Source: Marinobacter segnicrescens (GTDB lineage Bacteria > Pseudomonadota > Gammaproteobacteria > Pseudomonadales > Oleiphilaceae). From it: 64,000 nucleotides of DNA. The position numbers and the translations under genes are program-made. The stretch spans positions 62,001 through 126,000 of the forward strand of contig NZ_FOHZ01000009.1 of NCBI RefSeq assembly GCF_900111555.1. Direction: 5' to 3'. The notes beneath the pieces were generated by a model. The model had not been told where the DNA came from. It did no database searches and saw only the letters and a list, made by a program, of their open reading frames with translations. Each line of letters begins with the position of its first letter. Position 1 is the first letter of the stretch. Shown here piece by piece: positions 51,161-61,014 of this stretch.

Positions 51161-53886
51161 CGGGACTCCAGTTCGAACTCGATGGTCACAGGTCCCTCAC
51201 CACCCTCGCCGGGACGTACCTCCGGTTCCCGCAGGAATATCTGGCCGTCGGCAACGCCGTACTCTTCTACCAGCAGGCTTTTCAGACTGGTCCCACGCTG
51301 GGATGCCAGCGACTCCAGTGCGTTATCCGGCAGGGATTCGTCGTCTCCGAGCCTGGCTTCAAGGGCAGGTCTGTCCACCGACTCCAGCGCAACACCGCGG
51401 ATGGTCAGGACAATTTCCTCCCGGGCTTCAAGGGCCTTTGCCACGCTCTCCATCTTGGTGTATTCACCCATCACCAGGGTCGTCTCACCAGCCAGGAACG
51501 CAACGCCACCCAGCTCCTCCGGGGAGTAATCACCCAGGTCAGCGATGGAGCCCAGCAGGTTGAAGGGGGACATGGCAGCCTTGACAAGGGATGCCCGAAG
51601 GGTGCGCATCATAACCGGCCCCAGGCTGAATTCAGGGTCTGCCAGGTCTCCGCTGACCGGAATTTCCAGGCTTACCCGGTTGTCTTCATCCCGCAGCAAG
51701 GCAAGGCCAAGGCGGACCGGGGCGGTAATCTCGGCATCGCTCTGGACCGCCTCCCCGAGTTCGAGCCGCTCCAGCACCAGGTGGTTGGTGGCGTCCAGCT
51801 GCGTGCCTTGCAACTCGTAACGCCCCTCACCGGAAAGCTTGCCACTATCGACCCGGTACCCCAGATAGAAGCCGAAATACGAGTTGAGCGCCGGCATGGA
51901 CAATTCTTCCAGGGTGGCGTTAATTTCTGAACGCCCATCGGTTCCCAGGGTGGCGATAGTACCGTCGGCGCGGAAATCGCCGGAATCGTCCAGCGTACCG
52001 CGCAGGCTGAAGCGGCCCTGCTGGGGCGTGATATTGCTGAGGCCGGAAACCGAGGCCTCCAGGTCATGCAGGCGACTGGTGAAGGAAGGACGGGGTGTAT
52101 GATCGGTGTAGCGGACCTCTCCGTTGGCCAGGTCAAGCTGGCGGAGCCTGAAGATAAGCGGGGGCGCGCCTTCTGCTTCGCTGTCAGCGCTGCCTGCTGG
52201 CTCACCGCTGGCCGGACCAAGGAAACGGACCAGGTTCAGGGGTTGGTGCGGGTATTGGACCACCCCCAGTTCCGGCTCGGAGAGCGTCACGGTACCCAGT
52301 TCAAGCCGGGCCGGGGAAAAATTGTATTCGATGGGGTCGAGGCGCAATTCTCGCCAGGCCAGGATGCTGTCGTCTTCATCGGGCAGCCGGCCGTCAAACT
52401 GACTGATACTGCCACGACCGCTGAAAGTACCGGTGAGCGGATCGTCCTGCACATCAATGTCGATATTGCCCGACAGATTAAGGCGCCCTTCCAGGACCTC
52501 CAGTTCGCTGACTTCCCTCAGATAACCGTTGAACGGAGCCAGCATCAGCTGATCAAGGTTCAACCCTCCCTCAAACGTCAGTGGGGCCAGGGTGAACTGG
52601 CCGTTGGCCGAAACTGTCCCGCCCTGCTCAAGCTCCCCGCGGGCCTGGTAGGTAATGGCCTCCTCCAACTGCTCAGTCATTGCCCCCAGGCTCAGCTCCA
52701 CGTTCTGCAGGGCAAGCCGGACCGCGCTTTCCGGGCGTTCGTCAAGCCAGGCGATCGTGCTCTTGTTGATATCCAGCCGGCCCACCGACCAGCGCAGACC
52801 ACGTCCATCCCCGCTATCACCTTCCGAGCTGGTTTCGCCGCTGCCCCTGAGCGAACGTGTCAGATTCAGGGTGCCGTCCCGGGATACCACTGCGTCCAGG
52901 TGCAGTGATTCACCGGTTACGGCGGAAATCACCAGCTCCGGCCCATCCAGGTTGAAAGCCACCCCCTGCATGGCCAGGGTATCGGCACTGGCCAGGACCT
53001 GGTCCGGTTGTTCGTGGTCGGCCAGTTCCAGCCGCGTGGCGCTGAGTTGACCATCCCGGGTCGCCAGGGCGATACCCTGGTTATCATGGGCAAACTGGTA
53101 GGCGGTTTCGAAGGTCAGGCGGCCACTCTTGACCGACCAGGGCAGGTGGTCACCAAGCCAGGCCCGCAGTGTGTCGGCGCTGACATTATCGAGTGAAAGA
53201 CGGCCATTGGACCACACCGGTGACAGGCTGAGGGTCCCCTCGGACTCCAGTACCTGCTCACCCATGACGGCCTGCAGGCTGTAGCTGCCCGCCTTATCCT
53301 GATCTGTGGTGGCCACATCGGTCACAGTCAGCCCAAGGGCTTCCAGGGTCAGGGTGTGAGGTTCATTGTCATCCCCCGCTGGCAGTCGTCGCAGCTGCAG
53401 TCGGCCGCCGTTGACCACACCTTCGCCCAGCATCCACTGAACCGATGAGCGGTCGCCCTCGTTGCTCCCGGTCGCACCATGCTCGCGCCAGTCTTTGACC
53501 AGGTTTGTTCTGCCATCGCCCAGCAGGTCGACCCGCAGGAACGGGTTGTCCAGCGTAAGCTGCTGTGCATTGAGGGAGCCCCGGATCAGCTGCAAAAATC
53601 CCAGGTTCAGCGTGACGGCACCTGCTTCGAAGACCGGGGCGCCCTCACCGTCTTTGGCCTTGACGTCTTCTGCGGTCAGGGTAAAGGTGAAGGGGTTGAA
53701 ACTGACGTCCCCGGTGTCGGCCGTCCAGCCGAGGTACTGCTGCACCCGTTCGGGGATAGCGGAAGCAAGGTAAAGGGGAACCAGGCCGAACCCGGTGACC
53801 AGCCAGGCCAACGCCAGCACCAGCAGCCAGAACCACCAACGGCGGTAGGCAGGTTTGCGTCGGACGGTTTCGGTCACTTCGTTCAC
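51157..53886 (-). CDS. DUF748 (AsmA-like) envelope protein
   Basis: This very long protein (909 residues) has one N-terminal membrane helix (FWLLVLALAWLVTGFGLVPLYL) and a periplasmic part of repeated AsmA-like beta strands, with DUF748 features such as the early SAIPERVQQYLGWTADTGDV, VTLNLGFLQLIRGSLNAQQL and a late LRYRVDSGKLSGEGRYELQG reading as LGYRVDSGKLSGEGRYEL. Such proteins are thought to help traffic or protect outer membrane lipids or proteins, but the role of this one is unknown. It ends with a short OmpA-like stretch (RPALEARLGDDESLPDNALE). It is coupled to yfbR by ATGA. Confidence 0.82.
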   Translation of the reverse strand: MNEVTETVRRKPAYRRWWFWLLVLALAWLVTGFGLVPLYLASAIPERVQQYLGWTADTGDVSFNPFTFTLTAEDVKAKDGEGAPVFEAGAVTLNLGFLQLIRGSLNAQQLTLDNPFLRVDLLGDGRTNLVKDWREHGATGSNEGDRSSVQWMLGEGVVNGGRLQLRRLPAGDDNEPHTLTLEALGLTVTDVATTDQDKAGSYSLQAVMGEQVLESEGTLSLSPVWSNGRLSLDNVSADTLRAWLGDHLPWSVKSGRLTFETAYQFAHDNQGIALATRDGQLSATRLELADHEQPDQVLASADTLAMQGVAFNLDGPELVISAVTGESLHLDAVVSRDGTLNLTRSLRGSGETSSEGDSGDGRGLRWSVGRLDINKSTIAWLDERPESAVRLALQNVELSLGAMTEQLEEAITYQARGELEQGGTVSANGQFTLAPLTFEGGLNLDQLMLAPFNGYLREVSELEVLEGRLNLSGNIDIDVQDDPLTGTFSGRGSISQFDGRLPDEDDSILAWRELRLDPIEYNFSPARLELGTVTLSEPELGVVQYPHQPLNLVRFLGPASGEPAGSADSEAEGAPPLIFRLRQLDLANGEVRYTDHTPRPSFTSRLHDLEASVSGLSNITPQQGRFSLRGTLDDSGDFRADGTIATLGTDGRSEINATLEELSMPALNSYFGFYLGYRVDSGKLSGEGRYELQGTQLDATNHLVLERLELGEAVQSDAEITAPVRLGLALLRDEDNRVSLEIPVSGDLADPEFSLGPVMMRTLRASLVKAAMSPFNLLGSIADLGDYSPEELGGVAFLAGETTLVMGEYTKMESVAKALEAREEIVLTIRGVALESVDRPALEARLGDDESLPDNALESLASQRGTSLKSLLVEEYGVADGQIFLREPEVRPGEGGEGPVTIEFELESR

Positions 53887-53970
53887 TCCTTAGAGGTTCT
53901 CAAGCGCACGTGATCCTGAAAGAATATAGAAGCGTAGATTCGAACCCAACCTTTATATCAGGAATCCCCG

Positions 53971-54606
53971 ATGGATATAGGTGATATGCGCCGCGATTTC
54001 GAGAGCGAAGGCCTCGACCGCGAGCACCTGGACGATGACCCCTTCCGGCAATTCGAACTCTGGTTCAACGATGCCAGGACAGCCGGTATCCTCGAGCCCA
54101 ATGCCATGTCGCTGGCGACTTCCGGCGCGGATTCCCGACCTGACCTGCGTACGGTGTTACTGAAATACTTCGACCAGGACGGCTTCGTATTTTATACCAA
54201 TTATGGCAGCCGCAAGGCCCGGGAGCTTGAGGAAAACCCGAATGCCGCCTTGTTGTTTCCCTGGATCGGCCTGAACCGGCAAGTGATCGTGCAGGGCTCG
54301 GTAACCCGGGTCAGCCAGACCGAATCGCTACGTTACTTCGCCAGCCGCCCCCGGGGCAGCCAACTCGGCGCCTGGGTGTCGGAACAGAGCAAGGTGATCC
54401 GTTCCCGGGGCCTGCTGGAGCAGAAAGTCGCCGAGATCAAACGCAAGTTCGGTGATGGCGAAATTCCGCTGCCGTCATTCTGGGGCGGCTACCGGGTGGT
54501 TCCCCATCGCATCGAATTCTGGCAAGGTCGCCCGAGCCGCCTGCATGACCGTTTCGAATACCTCAGGAGCGACAATGGCTGGACTATCCAAAGACTCCAA
54601 CCCTGA
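53971..54606 (+). CDS. pdxH: Pyridoxamine 5'-phosphate oxidase PdxH
   Basis: This 211-residue FMN enzyme makes pyridoxal 5'-phosphate in the vitamin B6 pathway. The family motifs are present: MSLATSGADSRPDLRTVLLK, FVFYTNYGSRKARELEENPN, YFASRPRGSQLGAWVSEQSK and the C-terminal signature FWQGRPSRLHDRFEY. Length is typical. The ATG at 53971 follows AGGAATCC. Its last 32 bases overlap the start of the phosphopantetheinyl transferase gene, so they may be translated together. Confidence 0.95.
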   Translation: MDIGDMRRDFESEGLDREHLDDDPFRQFELWFNDARTAGILEPNAMSLATSGADSRPDLRTVLLKYFDQDGFVFYTNYGSRKARELEENPNAALLFPWIGLNRQVIVQGSVTRVSQTESLRYFASRPRGSQLGAWVSEQSKVIRSRGLLEQKVAEIKRKFGDGEIPLPSFWGGYRVVPHRIEFWQGRPSRLHDRFEYLRSDNGWTIQRLQP

Positions 54607-55339
54607 TCGGGCCGCCGTTTCCGTCTGGCTCGGTCGTCAGCCCCTCGAGCCATACGACTTCCCGGACTGGCTGGGAACCTACGAACGCGAAGTCGCCTCC
54701 GGGATGGCCACGGGCCGGTTGATGGAGTTTGTCCACAGCCGCTGGCTGGTACGGCAGTCCCTTTATGGCGTAAGCGGCCACGCCCCCCACCTGTGCCGCC
54801 CGGTACACGGTCGCCCGGTGGCCTCGGCCGAGCCCGAGGGCTGGCATCTTTCCCTGAGCCACAGTCACGGCATGTCTGCCTGTGCGGTGTCCTCCCGCCA
54901 GGGTATCGGCGTCGATATCGAGCCGCTGTACCGTGATACCAACTGGAGGCGTATCGTGCACCGCTGGTTCACCGAACGGGAGCAGGACTGGTTGCTCGCC
55001 CAGCCAGACCAGGACACCTTCCTGCAGGTCTGGACCCTCAAGGAGGCCTGGCTCAAGGCCACAGGCCGTGGCATTGCCAATAACCTGCAAACCCTGGAAG
55101 TCAGCGCCAACCTTGATCTGCTTGGTGACCGCCCCGGTGAAACATGGCACGCGGCGCTGACCCAGGCAGAAGGCTACATGATTGCGGTTGTCTGGCAGGA
55201 TGAAAGTACCGAGGCCGCACCGGCCCTTCACCTGGTCCACGCCAGTGACGAAGCCCACCTGGTGCCGGCGGAGCTGGAGCGCCTGTCCGAGCAGCCCTGG
55301 ATGATTTGCCCCATGGCCCAGAGGACCTCGGCGCGCTGA
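54575..55339 (+). CDS. 4'-phosphopantetheinyl transferase (Sfp/AcpT type)
   Basis: This 254-residue enzyme attaches the phosphopantetheine arm of CoA to carrier proteins. The magnesium and catalytic motifs are visible: GIGVDIEPLYRDTNWRRI in part (GVDIEP) and WTLKEAWLKATGRG (WxxKEAxxK). The acyl-carrier docking segment HLSLSHSHGMSACAVS precedes them. The ATG at 54575 has AGGAG five bases before it. The length is that of the longer Sfp-like form, so it may serve secondary metabolism or lysine/fatty acid carriers; no such pathway is in this window. Confidence 0.88.
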   Translation: MAGLSKDSNPDRAAVSVWLGRQPLEPYDFPDWLGTYEREVASGMATGRLMEFVHSRWLVRQSLYGVSGHAPHLCRPVHGRPVASAEPEGWHLSLSHSHGMSACAVSSRQGIGVDIEPLYRDTNWRRIVHRWFTEREQDWLLAQPDQDTFLQVWTLKEAWLKATGRGIANNLQTLEVSANLDLLGDRPGETWHAALTQAEGYMIAVVWQDESTEAAPALHLVHASDEAHLVPAELERLSEQPWMICPMAQRTSAR

Positions 55340-55359
55340 ACAACAGGAGAACCAGCACC

Positions 55360-55971
55360 ATGGACCATAATGCCGAACGATGCCCCTGGTGTGGCAACGA
55401 CTCACTCTACGTGGACTATCACGACAATGTCTGGGGCCGACCGGAAACCGACGACCTGGCCCTGTTCGAAAAGCTCTGCCTGGACGGCCAGCAGGCCGGC
55501 CTGAGCTGGATCACCATCCTGCGCAAGCAGGAGAACTACCGGGCCGCCTATGACAATTTTGACCCGGAAAAAATCGCCCGCTACGGCGTCCAAAAAGTCG
55601 AGGCGCTGCTGGCGGATCCGGGCATCATCCGCAATCGCCTGAAAGTGGAGTCCATTATCCGCAACGCCCGGGCCTGGCTGGCCATGGAGGAGCAGGGCGA
55701 GTCACTCAGCCGGCTACTGTGGTCCTTTGTGGGCGGACTGCCTATCCAGAACCGCTGGCAAAGCATCAGCGAGGTTCCCGTCACCACGCCAGAGGCCGAA
55801 GCCATGTCAAAGGCGCTCAAGCAGCGCGGCTTCAACTTTGTCGGTCCCACCATCGTATACGCCTTCATGCAGGCCACCGGCATGGTCAACGATCACCTGG
55901 TGCAGTGCCATGCCCACGAACCCTGCCGGGAACTAGGCTCGCCGGGCCGCTTTTTCTTGCCGCCACACTGA
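55360..55971 (+). CDS. tag: DNA-3-methyladenine glycosylase I
   Basis: This 203-residue DNA repair enzyme removes 3-methyladenine. Tag features are clear: RCPWCGNDSLYVDYHDNVWG at the start (zinc Cys and His), FEKLCLDGQQAGLSWITILR and the end GMVNDHLVQCHAHEPC with the remaining zinc ligands. The Glu of the base-recognition site lies in the FEKL stretch. The ATG at 55360 has CAGGAG upstream. It follows the transferase gene by 20 bases. It is constitutive in other bacteria. Confidence 0.93.
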   Translation: MDHNAERCPWCGNDSLYVDYHDNVWGRPETDDLALFEKLCLDGQQAGLSWITILRKQENYRAAYDNFDPEKIARYGVQKVEALLADPGIIRNRLKVESIIRNARAWLAMEEQGESLSRLLWSFVGGLPIQNRWQSISEVPVTTPEAEAMSKALKQRGFNFVGPTIVYAFMQATGMVNDHLVQCHAHEPCRELGSPGRFFLPPH

Positions 55972-56039
55972 TCCTTCCCCCCGGTCACGGCGTAAAGTCG
56001 GGTATCGAACAACCACCTCGACCCGATGGGGACCTACCC

Positions 56040-56345
56040 GTGCGCATTACCCTTGCTGAACTGCACAAGGCCGGAACCGGCCCGGTGACGCTGCTGGAAA
56101 TCCTGTCCATCGAAGGACAAAGATACATGGCCCGTATTTACCTTGGTGAGCAGACCCTGATCCTGTCGGACCCCCGTGGCCGAACCCGACTCTTCCGCAG
56201 TAGTTGGGAGATTCTCGACACCCTAAAGGAAATTGACATTCAACGCACCGATGTGGTCCACGGCTCCGCTTACAATGAGATGGTTGGGATGGCGCCTGCA
56301 CCGGTGGATCCGCTGCGAATCCGGATTCAGGGGCAGCAGCAGTGA
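56040..56345 (+). CDS. DUF6482 small protein
   Basis: This 101-residue soluble protein matches the DUF6482 pattern: ILSIEGQRYMARIYLGEQTL, then DPRGRTRLFRSSWEILDTLK and the C-terminal VVHGSAYNEMVGM. The start is probably GTG at 56040 with GGGGA eight bases before it, as no ATG fits. Function is unknown. It overlaps the next gene start in GTGA, so the two are coupled. It lies between the tag gene and the DUF3429 gene on the same strand. Confidence 0.65.
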   Translation: MRITLAELHKAGTGPVTLLEILSIEGQRYMARIYLGEQTLILSDPRGRTRLFRSSWEILDTLKEIDIQRTDVVHGSAYNEMVGMAPAPVDPLRIRIQGQQQ

Positions 56346-56791
56346 TTTCCGTCGAAAGACTTGCCATCCTGGTGGGGGTGGCCGGGCTGGTCCCTTTCCT
56401 GGCCGGCGTCATCGGACTGTTTCTAATGCCGGCGCACGCCAGCTGGCTGATATCATGGTTCCATATCTATAGTGCCGGCATCCTTGCCTTTATGGCGGGG
56501 GTCTACTGGCCGGTAGCCATGCAACTGGAAAACCGGTGCTATCCGTTGTCACCGGTTGTCACGCTGGTGATCAGCCAGGTGCTTTTCCTGGCCGGTGGGC
56601 TGGCCCTGCTATTGCCCCTGGAGTGGCGCGCCCTGGTGTATCCGGTGGCGTATATCGCGTTGTGCCTGATAGACGTGCGCTGGCTCTATAACTACTGGCC
56701 CTTGTGGTATCGGCGCCTTAGGGTGGGGCTGACCACCGTGGTGGTTATCTGTCAGCTTGCAGTCATTGGCTGGATGTTCCTTCACCCCTGA
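56342..56791 (+). CDS. DUF3429 integral membrane protein
   Basis: This 149-residue membrane protein has four hydrophobic segments and the DUF3429 pattern: ISWFHIYSAGILAFMAGVYW, then LEWRALVYPVAYIALCLIDV in the third. A GTG at 56342 starts it, overlapping the DUF6482 stop. Its last 29 bases overlap the end of the sigma-factor gene on the other strand, so the two convergent transcripts share their 3' ends. The role is unknown. Confidence 0.8.
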   Translation: MISVERLAILVGVAGLVPFLAGVIGLFLMPAHASWLISWFHIYSAGILAFMAGVYWPVAMQLENRCYPLSPVVTLVISQVLFLAGGLALLLPLEWRALVYPVAYIALCLIDVRWLYNYWPLWYRRLRVGLTTVVVICQLAVIGWMFLHP

Positions 56792-57746
56792 GATTATCCC
56801 CGTTGCCGGGAAGGGTGAGTTGTTTCAGTTTGCGAATGGCCGTCTTCTCGATCTGGCGTACCCGCTCTCGACTGATGCCCAGATCCTCAGAAATGACCTG
56901 TAAGGTATGCCCGGAGTTCATGCCCAGGCCGAAACGACGAGTGAGCACCTCCTGCTCGCGGTGGTTGAGGTGGTCCATCAGGGACGCCAGGGTCCGCTTA
57001 TGGTCGTCTTCCTGCACCAGGGAAGCGGGATCTGCCCGGTCATCCGTCAGCGTATCTCCCAGTGATGTATCGGTCCCCTCTCCGAGGGTCAGCTCGGTGG
57101 AAAGCTCGGTCGCCGCATAACCCCGGATTTCACTGATCCGCGCCGGATCCACCTCCATTTCCTGTGCCAGCTCACTCTGACGGGGCGGACGGGCAAGGCG
57201 ATGATGCAGGCGCATGGTGACGGCCTGTAACTGGCGGATTTCATCGATGATATGGTCCGGGGTGCGAACCACCCGATAACCCCGCTTCCGGGACCGGCGC
57301 ACCTCCTCGGTAATCCACCAGTATGCATAGGTGGAAAAACGGAACCCGCGGGCCGGGTCGAAACGGTCCACCGCCTTGATCAGACCGATATTGGCCTCCT
57401 GGATCAGGTCACCCATTGCAGTGCCTGTGTAATCATGGCGTCGGGCAATGTGGACGGCAAGCCGAAGGTTACTGCGGATTAACCGTTCCCGGCTACCCTC
57501 GAGCAACGCTCTCAGGCGCTGCCCCCGGCTGCTACTCAATGGGAGATCCGTGTAACAGTCGCGGGCCTCGCGGATGGTTGCCGGTACGGGCCGGCCGGTG
57601 AGAGCGGCCAGTCTGTCGAACAGGCGGGTCAACCGGGCCGACAGCCGTTGTTCCTGGGCCGGGGTCAACAAATCATGATCGGAAACATCCCGGAAATACC
57701 GGGAAACGAGGCTCTCGGAAAGCTCGTTGAAGGAGTCATGTCGCAT
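56763..57746 (-). CDS. Sigma-70 family (group 2-like) RNA polymerase sigma factor, divergent
   Basis: This 327-residue sigma factor has regions 2 to 4. Region 2 reads RSNLRLAVHIARRHDYTGTAM with DLIQEANIGLIKAVDRFDPA and GFRFSTYAYWWITEEVRRSR; region 4 has LQVISEDLGISRERVRQIEK. An RpoS-like start (DHDLLTPAQEQRLSARLT) is present. However, the -10-reading part of region 2.4, normally WWIRQTIERAI in RpoS/RpoD, is WWITEEVRRSRKRGYRVVRT here, so its promoters should differ. It lies directly downstream of the ectoine operon and in the same direction, with two hairpins between. It is thus an alternative sigma factor of unknown regulon; it is not RpoS by this residue pattern. Confidence 0.82.
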   Translation of the reverse strand: MRHDSFNELSESLVSRYFRDVSDHDLLTPAQEQRLSARLTRLFDRLAALTGRPVPATIREARDCYTDLPLSSSRGQRLRALLEGSRERLIRSNLRLAVHIARRHDYTGTAMGDLIQEANIGLIKAVDRFDPARGFRFSTYAYWWITEEVRRSRKRGYRVVRTPDHIIDEIRQLQAVTMRLHHRLARPPRQSELAQEMEVDPARISEIRGYAATELSTELTLGEGTDTSLGDTLTDDRADPASLVQEDDHKRTLASLMDHLNHREQEVLTRRFGLGMNSGHTLQVISEDLGISRERVRQIEKTAIRKLKQLTLPGNGDNLRGEGTSSQ

Positions 57747-57905
57747 GGGCACTCCACAGGGGCCGGACCATACCGGTCCCGGTTCAGGTTCTGTCAGTGT
57801 TTACGGACAGAAAGCCGGCGCGGATTGCCACAACAGTGAGGTCAGCGGCGGTTAAACGAAGGTTCGGTATGCGGAAAAAAGTCGTCATCAGGGGACCGGA
57901 AGGCA

Positions 57906-57987
57906 CCCGGCACAAAGTGCCGGGCACCCCGATCAGGAGGCAAGACATCCCCCCTTACCAACGGGTGAAGCGACCGGTTTCACCCGT
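57906..57987. terminator. Two hairpins downstream of ask
   Basis: ACGGGTGAA (57961-57969) pairs with TTCACCCGT (57979-57987), and CCCGGCAC (57906-57913) pairs with GTGCCGGG (57917-57924). Both are perfect stems in the 270 bases between the ask and sigma-factor genes. They lack T-runs and may reduce read-through from the ectoine operon. Confidence 0.5.
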
Positions 57988-58018
57988 CGATAACCGGTTG
58001 CCGTGAGGAAGGGCCTCC

Positions 58019-59461
58019 TCAGGCGGCGACGATGGCGTATTCGTGGTTGTGGGGCTCGATCAGCACACCGTGGAGGGCCACGATGGCCTTCTCGTAGTTG
58101 TCCTCGTCCACCACAAACTGGATGTCCACCTGGCGCATGCACTGGTGAACCGCCAGCACGCTGATTTCCTCATCCGCCAGTGCCTTGACCGAACGGGAAA
58201 GGATACCGGGCACTTTCATGTCGGAACCGATGGCCGACACCAGCGCCACCTTGCGGGTATTGAGTTCCGCATTGGGGAAGGTTTCCTCCAGCGCCTTGAC
58301 CACCCGCTTCACGTGCTTGAGAGTGCTGTCCACGTAATGGGTAATGGTGTTGGCGTTGGTATCCTTGGACACAAACCGCACCTTGAAGCGGCTCAGCACT
58401 TCCAGGATCCTGCGGTCATAACCCGGCTCGCCCTGCATGTCCTGGTCGAACACCTCGATGGCGAAGATGCCCTTGGCGCCGGCAATGATTTCAACCCGGG
58501 GCTTCTCACTGACATAGTCGCCGGTGATCAGGGTGCCGGTATGTTCCGGCTCGAAGGTGTTCTTCACCCGCAGGGGAATCTCATTCTGGCGCAGGCCCTT
58601 GCCGGCACGTGGGTGGATTGCTTCCATACCCAGGTTGGCAAGCTGGTCGGCCACATCGTAGTTGGTCCGACCCAGGGGCACCACCTTGTCGGCACCAACG
58701 ATGTTGGGGTCGGCGGAACTCAGGTGATATTCCTTGTGAATGACGGCCTCGCGAGCATTGGTGATCACCGCTACCCGGCTGAAGGTCATCTCGCTGTAGC
58801 CCCGGTCGAAGGTACGCATCAAACCTTCCTTGCACTGGGCATAGCCGGTCACAATGGGCAGCTCACGGGTCAGGTCGACAGCGTCGAACGCCTGCTTGAG
58901 TTTTTCATCCAACGGCAACAATTCATTGTCGCGCCAGCCGGTCAGATCCACGAAACGGGCGTTAATGCCTTCCTGCTGAAGCTTGAGAGCGGTATTGAAG
59001 GCACTGTGGGCCTCGCCGATACCCGCCAGCATCTCCCGCACGGTCAGCAGGTGCTCTTCCAGCTGGAACTGGCCGTAGGAACACAGCCGCTGAAGATCGA
59101 TCAGACAGCCGCGAACGCCTTCGATACGGTCGGTGATGAACTGGTCGGCCTGCTGCTTGAGCATGGGGTCGACGAACAGTTCGCCGTTGATGTCGGTGAG
59201 GAACTTCACCAGCTTGGTGAGATCGTCACCCCAGGCCCAGTCAGACTCGGCATCGGCAAACAGGGCATAGACGCCCGGCTCACCGGTTTTCTTGTGCTCC
59301 AGAAGCTCATTGGTCACGCCACCGTAGGCGGAGACCACAAAGATGCGCTGATACAGGTCATCTTTCTTGCGGTCACCGATGATGATGTTATCTCGGACCG
59401 CCTCGTAGTTGCTCATGGAGGTACCGCCGATCTTCTCGACGGTATGCAATTGGCTAGTCAT
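58019..59461 (-). CDS. ask: Aspartokinase of the ectoine pathway (Ask_Ect)
   Basis: This 480-residue kinase makes aspartyl phosphate, feeding the semialdehyde used by EctB. The kinase start (HTVEKIGGTSMSNYEAVRDN) has the aspartokinase KxGGTS motif, and two ACT regions lie near the end (VRFVSKDTNANTITHYVDST, VALVSAIGSDMKVPG). Such operon-linked enzymes (Ask_Ect) are typically less feedback sensitive than housekeeping aspartokinases. The residue pattern fits that group rather than LysC. It follows ectB by 128 bases. No ectC lies between them. Confidence 0.92.
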   Translation of the reverse strand: MTSQLHTVEKIGGTSMSNYEAVRDNIIIGDRKKDDLYQRIFVVSAYGGVTNELLEHKKTGEPGVYALFADAESDWAWGDDLTKLVKFLTDINGELFVDPMLKQQADQFITDRIEGVRGCLIDLQRLCSYGQFQLEEHLLTVREMLAGIGEAHSAFNTALKLQQEGINARFVDLTGWRDNELLPLDEKLKQAFDAVDLTRELPIVTGYAQCKEGLMRTFDRGYSEMTFSRVAVITNAREAVIHKEYHLSSADPNIVGADKVVPLGRTNYDVADQLANLGMEAIHPRAGKGLRQNEIPLRVKNTFEPEHTGTLITGDYVSEKPRVEIIAGAKGIFAIEVFDQDMQGEPGYDRRILEVLSRFKVRFVSKDTNANTITHYVDSTLKHVKRVVKALEETFPNAELNTRKVALVSAIGSDMKVPGILSRSVKALADEEISVLAVHQCMRQVDIQFVVDEDNYEKAIVALHGVLIEPHNHEYAIVAA

Positions 59462-59589
59462 GGTGTTTCCGTCATTATCCTGCAGAATGAATGGCCAGGG
59501 AGGTCAACAAGTGCCCGTCCCGCGAGATTTGCAGTTTCCCGGGACCAGCCCGGGAAACCACCAAATCAACCAGCCGGGTCACTGGCGTC

Positions 59590-60858
59590 TTATGACGCTT
59601 TGCTGATCCCTTCCTGCATGATTTCGTCCACACTTTCAGACAGAATCTTAGCACCTTTTTTCAGGTCATCCTCACTGGTGGTCAGCGGCATCAGGCACTT
59701 GATGACCTCGTCGTTGGGACCACTGGTCTCGATGATGAGCCCCTTCTCGAAGGCGCGGGCGGTGATGGCATCGGTCAGCTCGGCGTTTTTCGCCTCGATA
59801 CCACGCATCAGGCCACGGCCCTTGACGTGGAACTCACCGGGATACTTGTCGCAGATGGCCTGCAGGGCATCGCCCAGAACCTTGGTCTTGGCCTTCACCT
59901 CATTGGCAAAGGCGTCATCCTTCCAGTAGGTCTCGATGGCGGTGCGCGCGGTCACAAACGCCATGTTGTTACCCCGGAAGGTACCGTTGTGCTCACCGGA
60001 CTCCCAGATATCCAGTTCCGGCTTGAACAGCACCAGCGCCATGGGCAAGCCGTAGCCGCTCAGGGACTTGGAGACGGTCACCATATCAGGCTTGATGCCG
60101 GCGAATTCGAAGCTGAAGAACTCACCGGTGCGGCCATTGCCCGCCTGGATGTCATCCAGAATCAGTAGCATGTCGTGCTTCTTGCACAGCTTCTCCAGGC
60201 CCTGCAGCCACTCGGCGCGAGCCGCGTTCAGACCACCTTCACCCTGGACGGCCTCGACGATCACCGCCGCCGGGGTTTCGTAGCCCGAAGAGCCGTCAGA
60301 CAGCAGCTTGTCCATGATCGCCAGGCTATCCACGTCTTCACCCAGGTAGCCGTCGTAGAACATGAAGTCCACATTGGCCAGGGGCATACCCACGCCACCA
60401 CGGTGATGTTTGTTACCAGTAGCCGCTACGGCACCGGTGGTCACGCCGTGGAAGCCGTTAGTGAAGGAAATGATGTTGGTACGACCCTTCACCTTGCGGG
60501 CCAGCTTCAGGGCGGCCTCGACACAGTTGGTACCGGTAGGCCCGGTGAACTGCATCTTGTAGTTCAGGCCGCGGGGCTCAAGGATGTACTTCTTGTAGGA
60601 CTCAATGAAGTCGTGCTTGGCGGTGGTGAACAGATCCAGGCCCTGGCTTACGCCGTCAGCCTCGATGTATTCCAGCAATGCTTTCTTCAGGACATCGTTG
60701 TTGTGGCCGTAGTTCAGGGACCCGGCGCCAGCCAGGAAGTCCAGGTATTCCTTGCCGTCTTCGGTGTACAGGTGCGCGTTCTTGGCCCGGTTGAAAATGA
60801 CCGGAAAGGCCCGTGAATAAACGCGAACTTCGGATTCAGTAGACTTGAAGATTTCCAT
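59590..60858 (-). CDS. ectB: Diaminobutyrate-2-oxoglutarate aminotransferase EctB
   Basis: This 422-residue PLP aminotransferase makes L-2,4-diaminobutyrate from aspartate semialdehyde, the first ectoine step. Family features: [20 protein letters not shown] at the start, [37 protein letters not shown] and the PLP Lys in [11 protein letters not shown]. The length is standard. The ATG at 60858 is chosen because similarity starts there; the open frame runs 45 codons upstream but is not conserved. It lies between ectA and ask. The usual ectC is not present behind it. Confidence 0.95.
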   Translation of the reverse strand: MEIFKSTESEVRVYSRAFPVIFNRAKNAHLYTEDGKEYLDFLAGAGSLNYGHNNDVLKKALLEYIEADGVSQGLDLFTTAKHDFIESYKKYILEPRGLNYKMQFTGPTGTNCVEAALKLARKVKGRTNIISFTNGFHGVTTGAVAATGNKHHRGGVGMPLANVDFMFYDGYLGEDVDSLAIMDKLLSDGSSGYETPAAVIVEAVQGEGGLNAARAEWLQGLEKLCKKHDMLLILDDIQAGNGRTGEFFSFEFAGIKPDMVTVSKSLSGYGLPMALVLFKPELDIWESGEHNGTFRGNNMAFVTARTAIETYWKDDAFANEVKAKTKVLGDALQAICDKYPGEFHVKGRGLMRGIEAKNAELTDAITARAFEKGLIIETSGPNDEVIKCLMPLTTSEDDLKKGAKILSESVDEIMQEGISKAS

Positions 60859-61014
60859 TGTCTTGCCTCTTAGCATGTCAGGTTCGAGGTGGAAATGCGG
60901 GGTGCCGGACGGGGTTCGGTCGCGACCGGCACAACGCACAGTTTCAGGGGCGCTGAAGGCAGGGGTTCCTCTTACCCCCTGCCGGCCCGTCAAACAAAAG
61001 CGATGTTGGTGCGA

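Noticed and set aside
58043..59929. 628-codon open frame on the plus strand opposite ask
   Set aside because: It lies fully opposite the well-supported aspartokinase and ectB genes, has no ribosome site or family features, and reflects GC-rich codon bias in ask.
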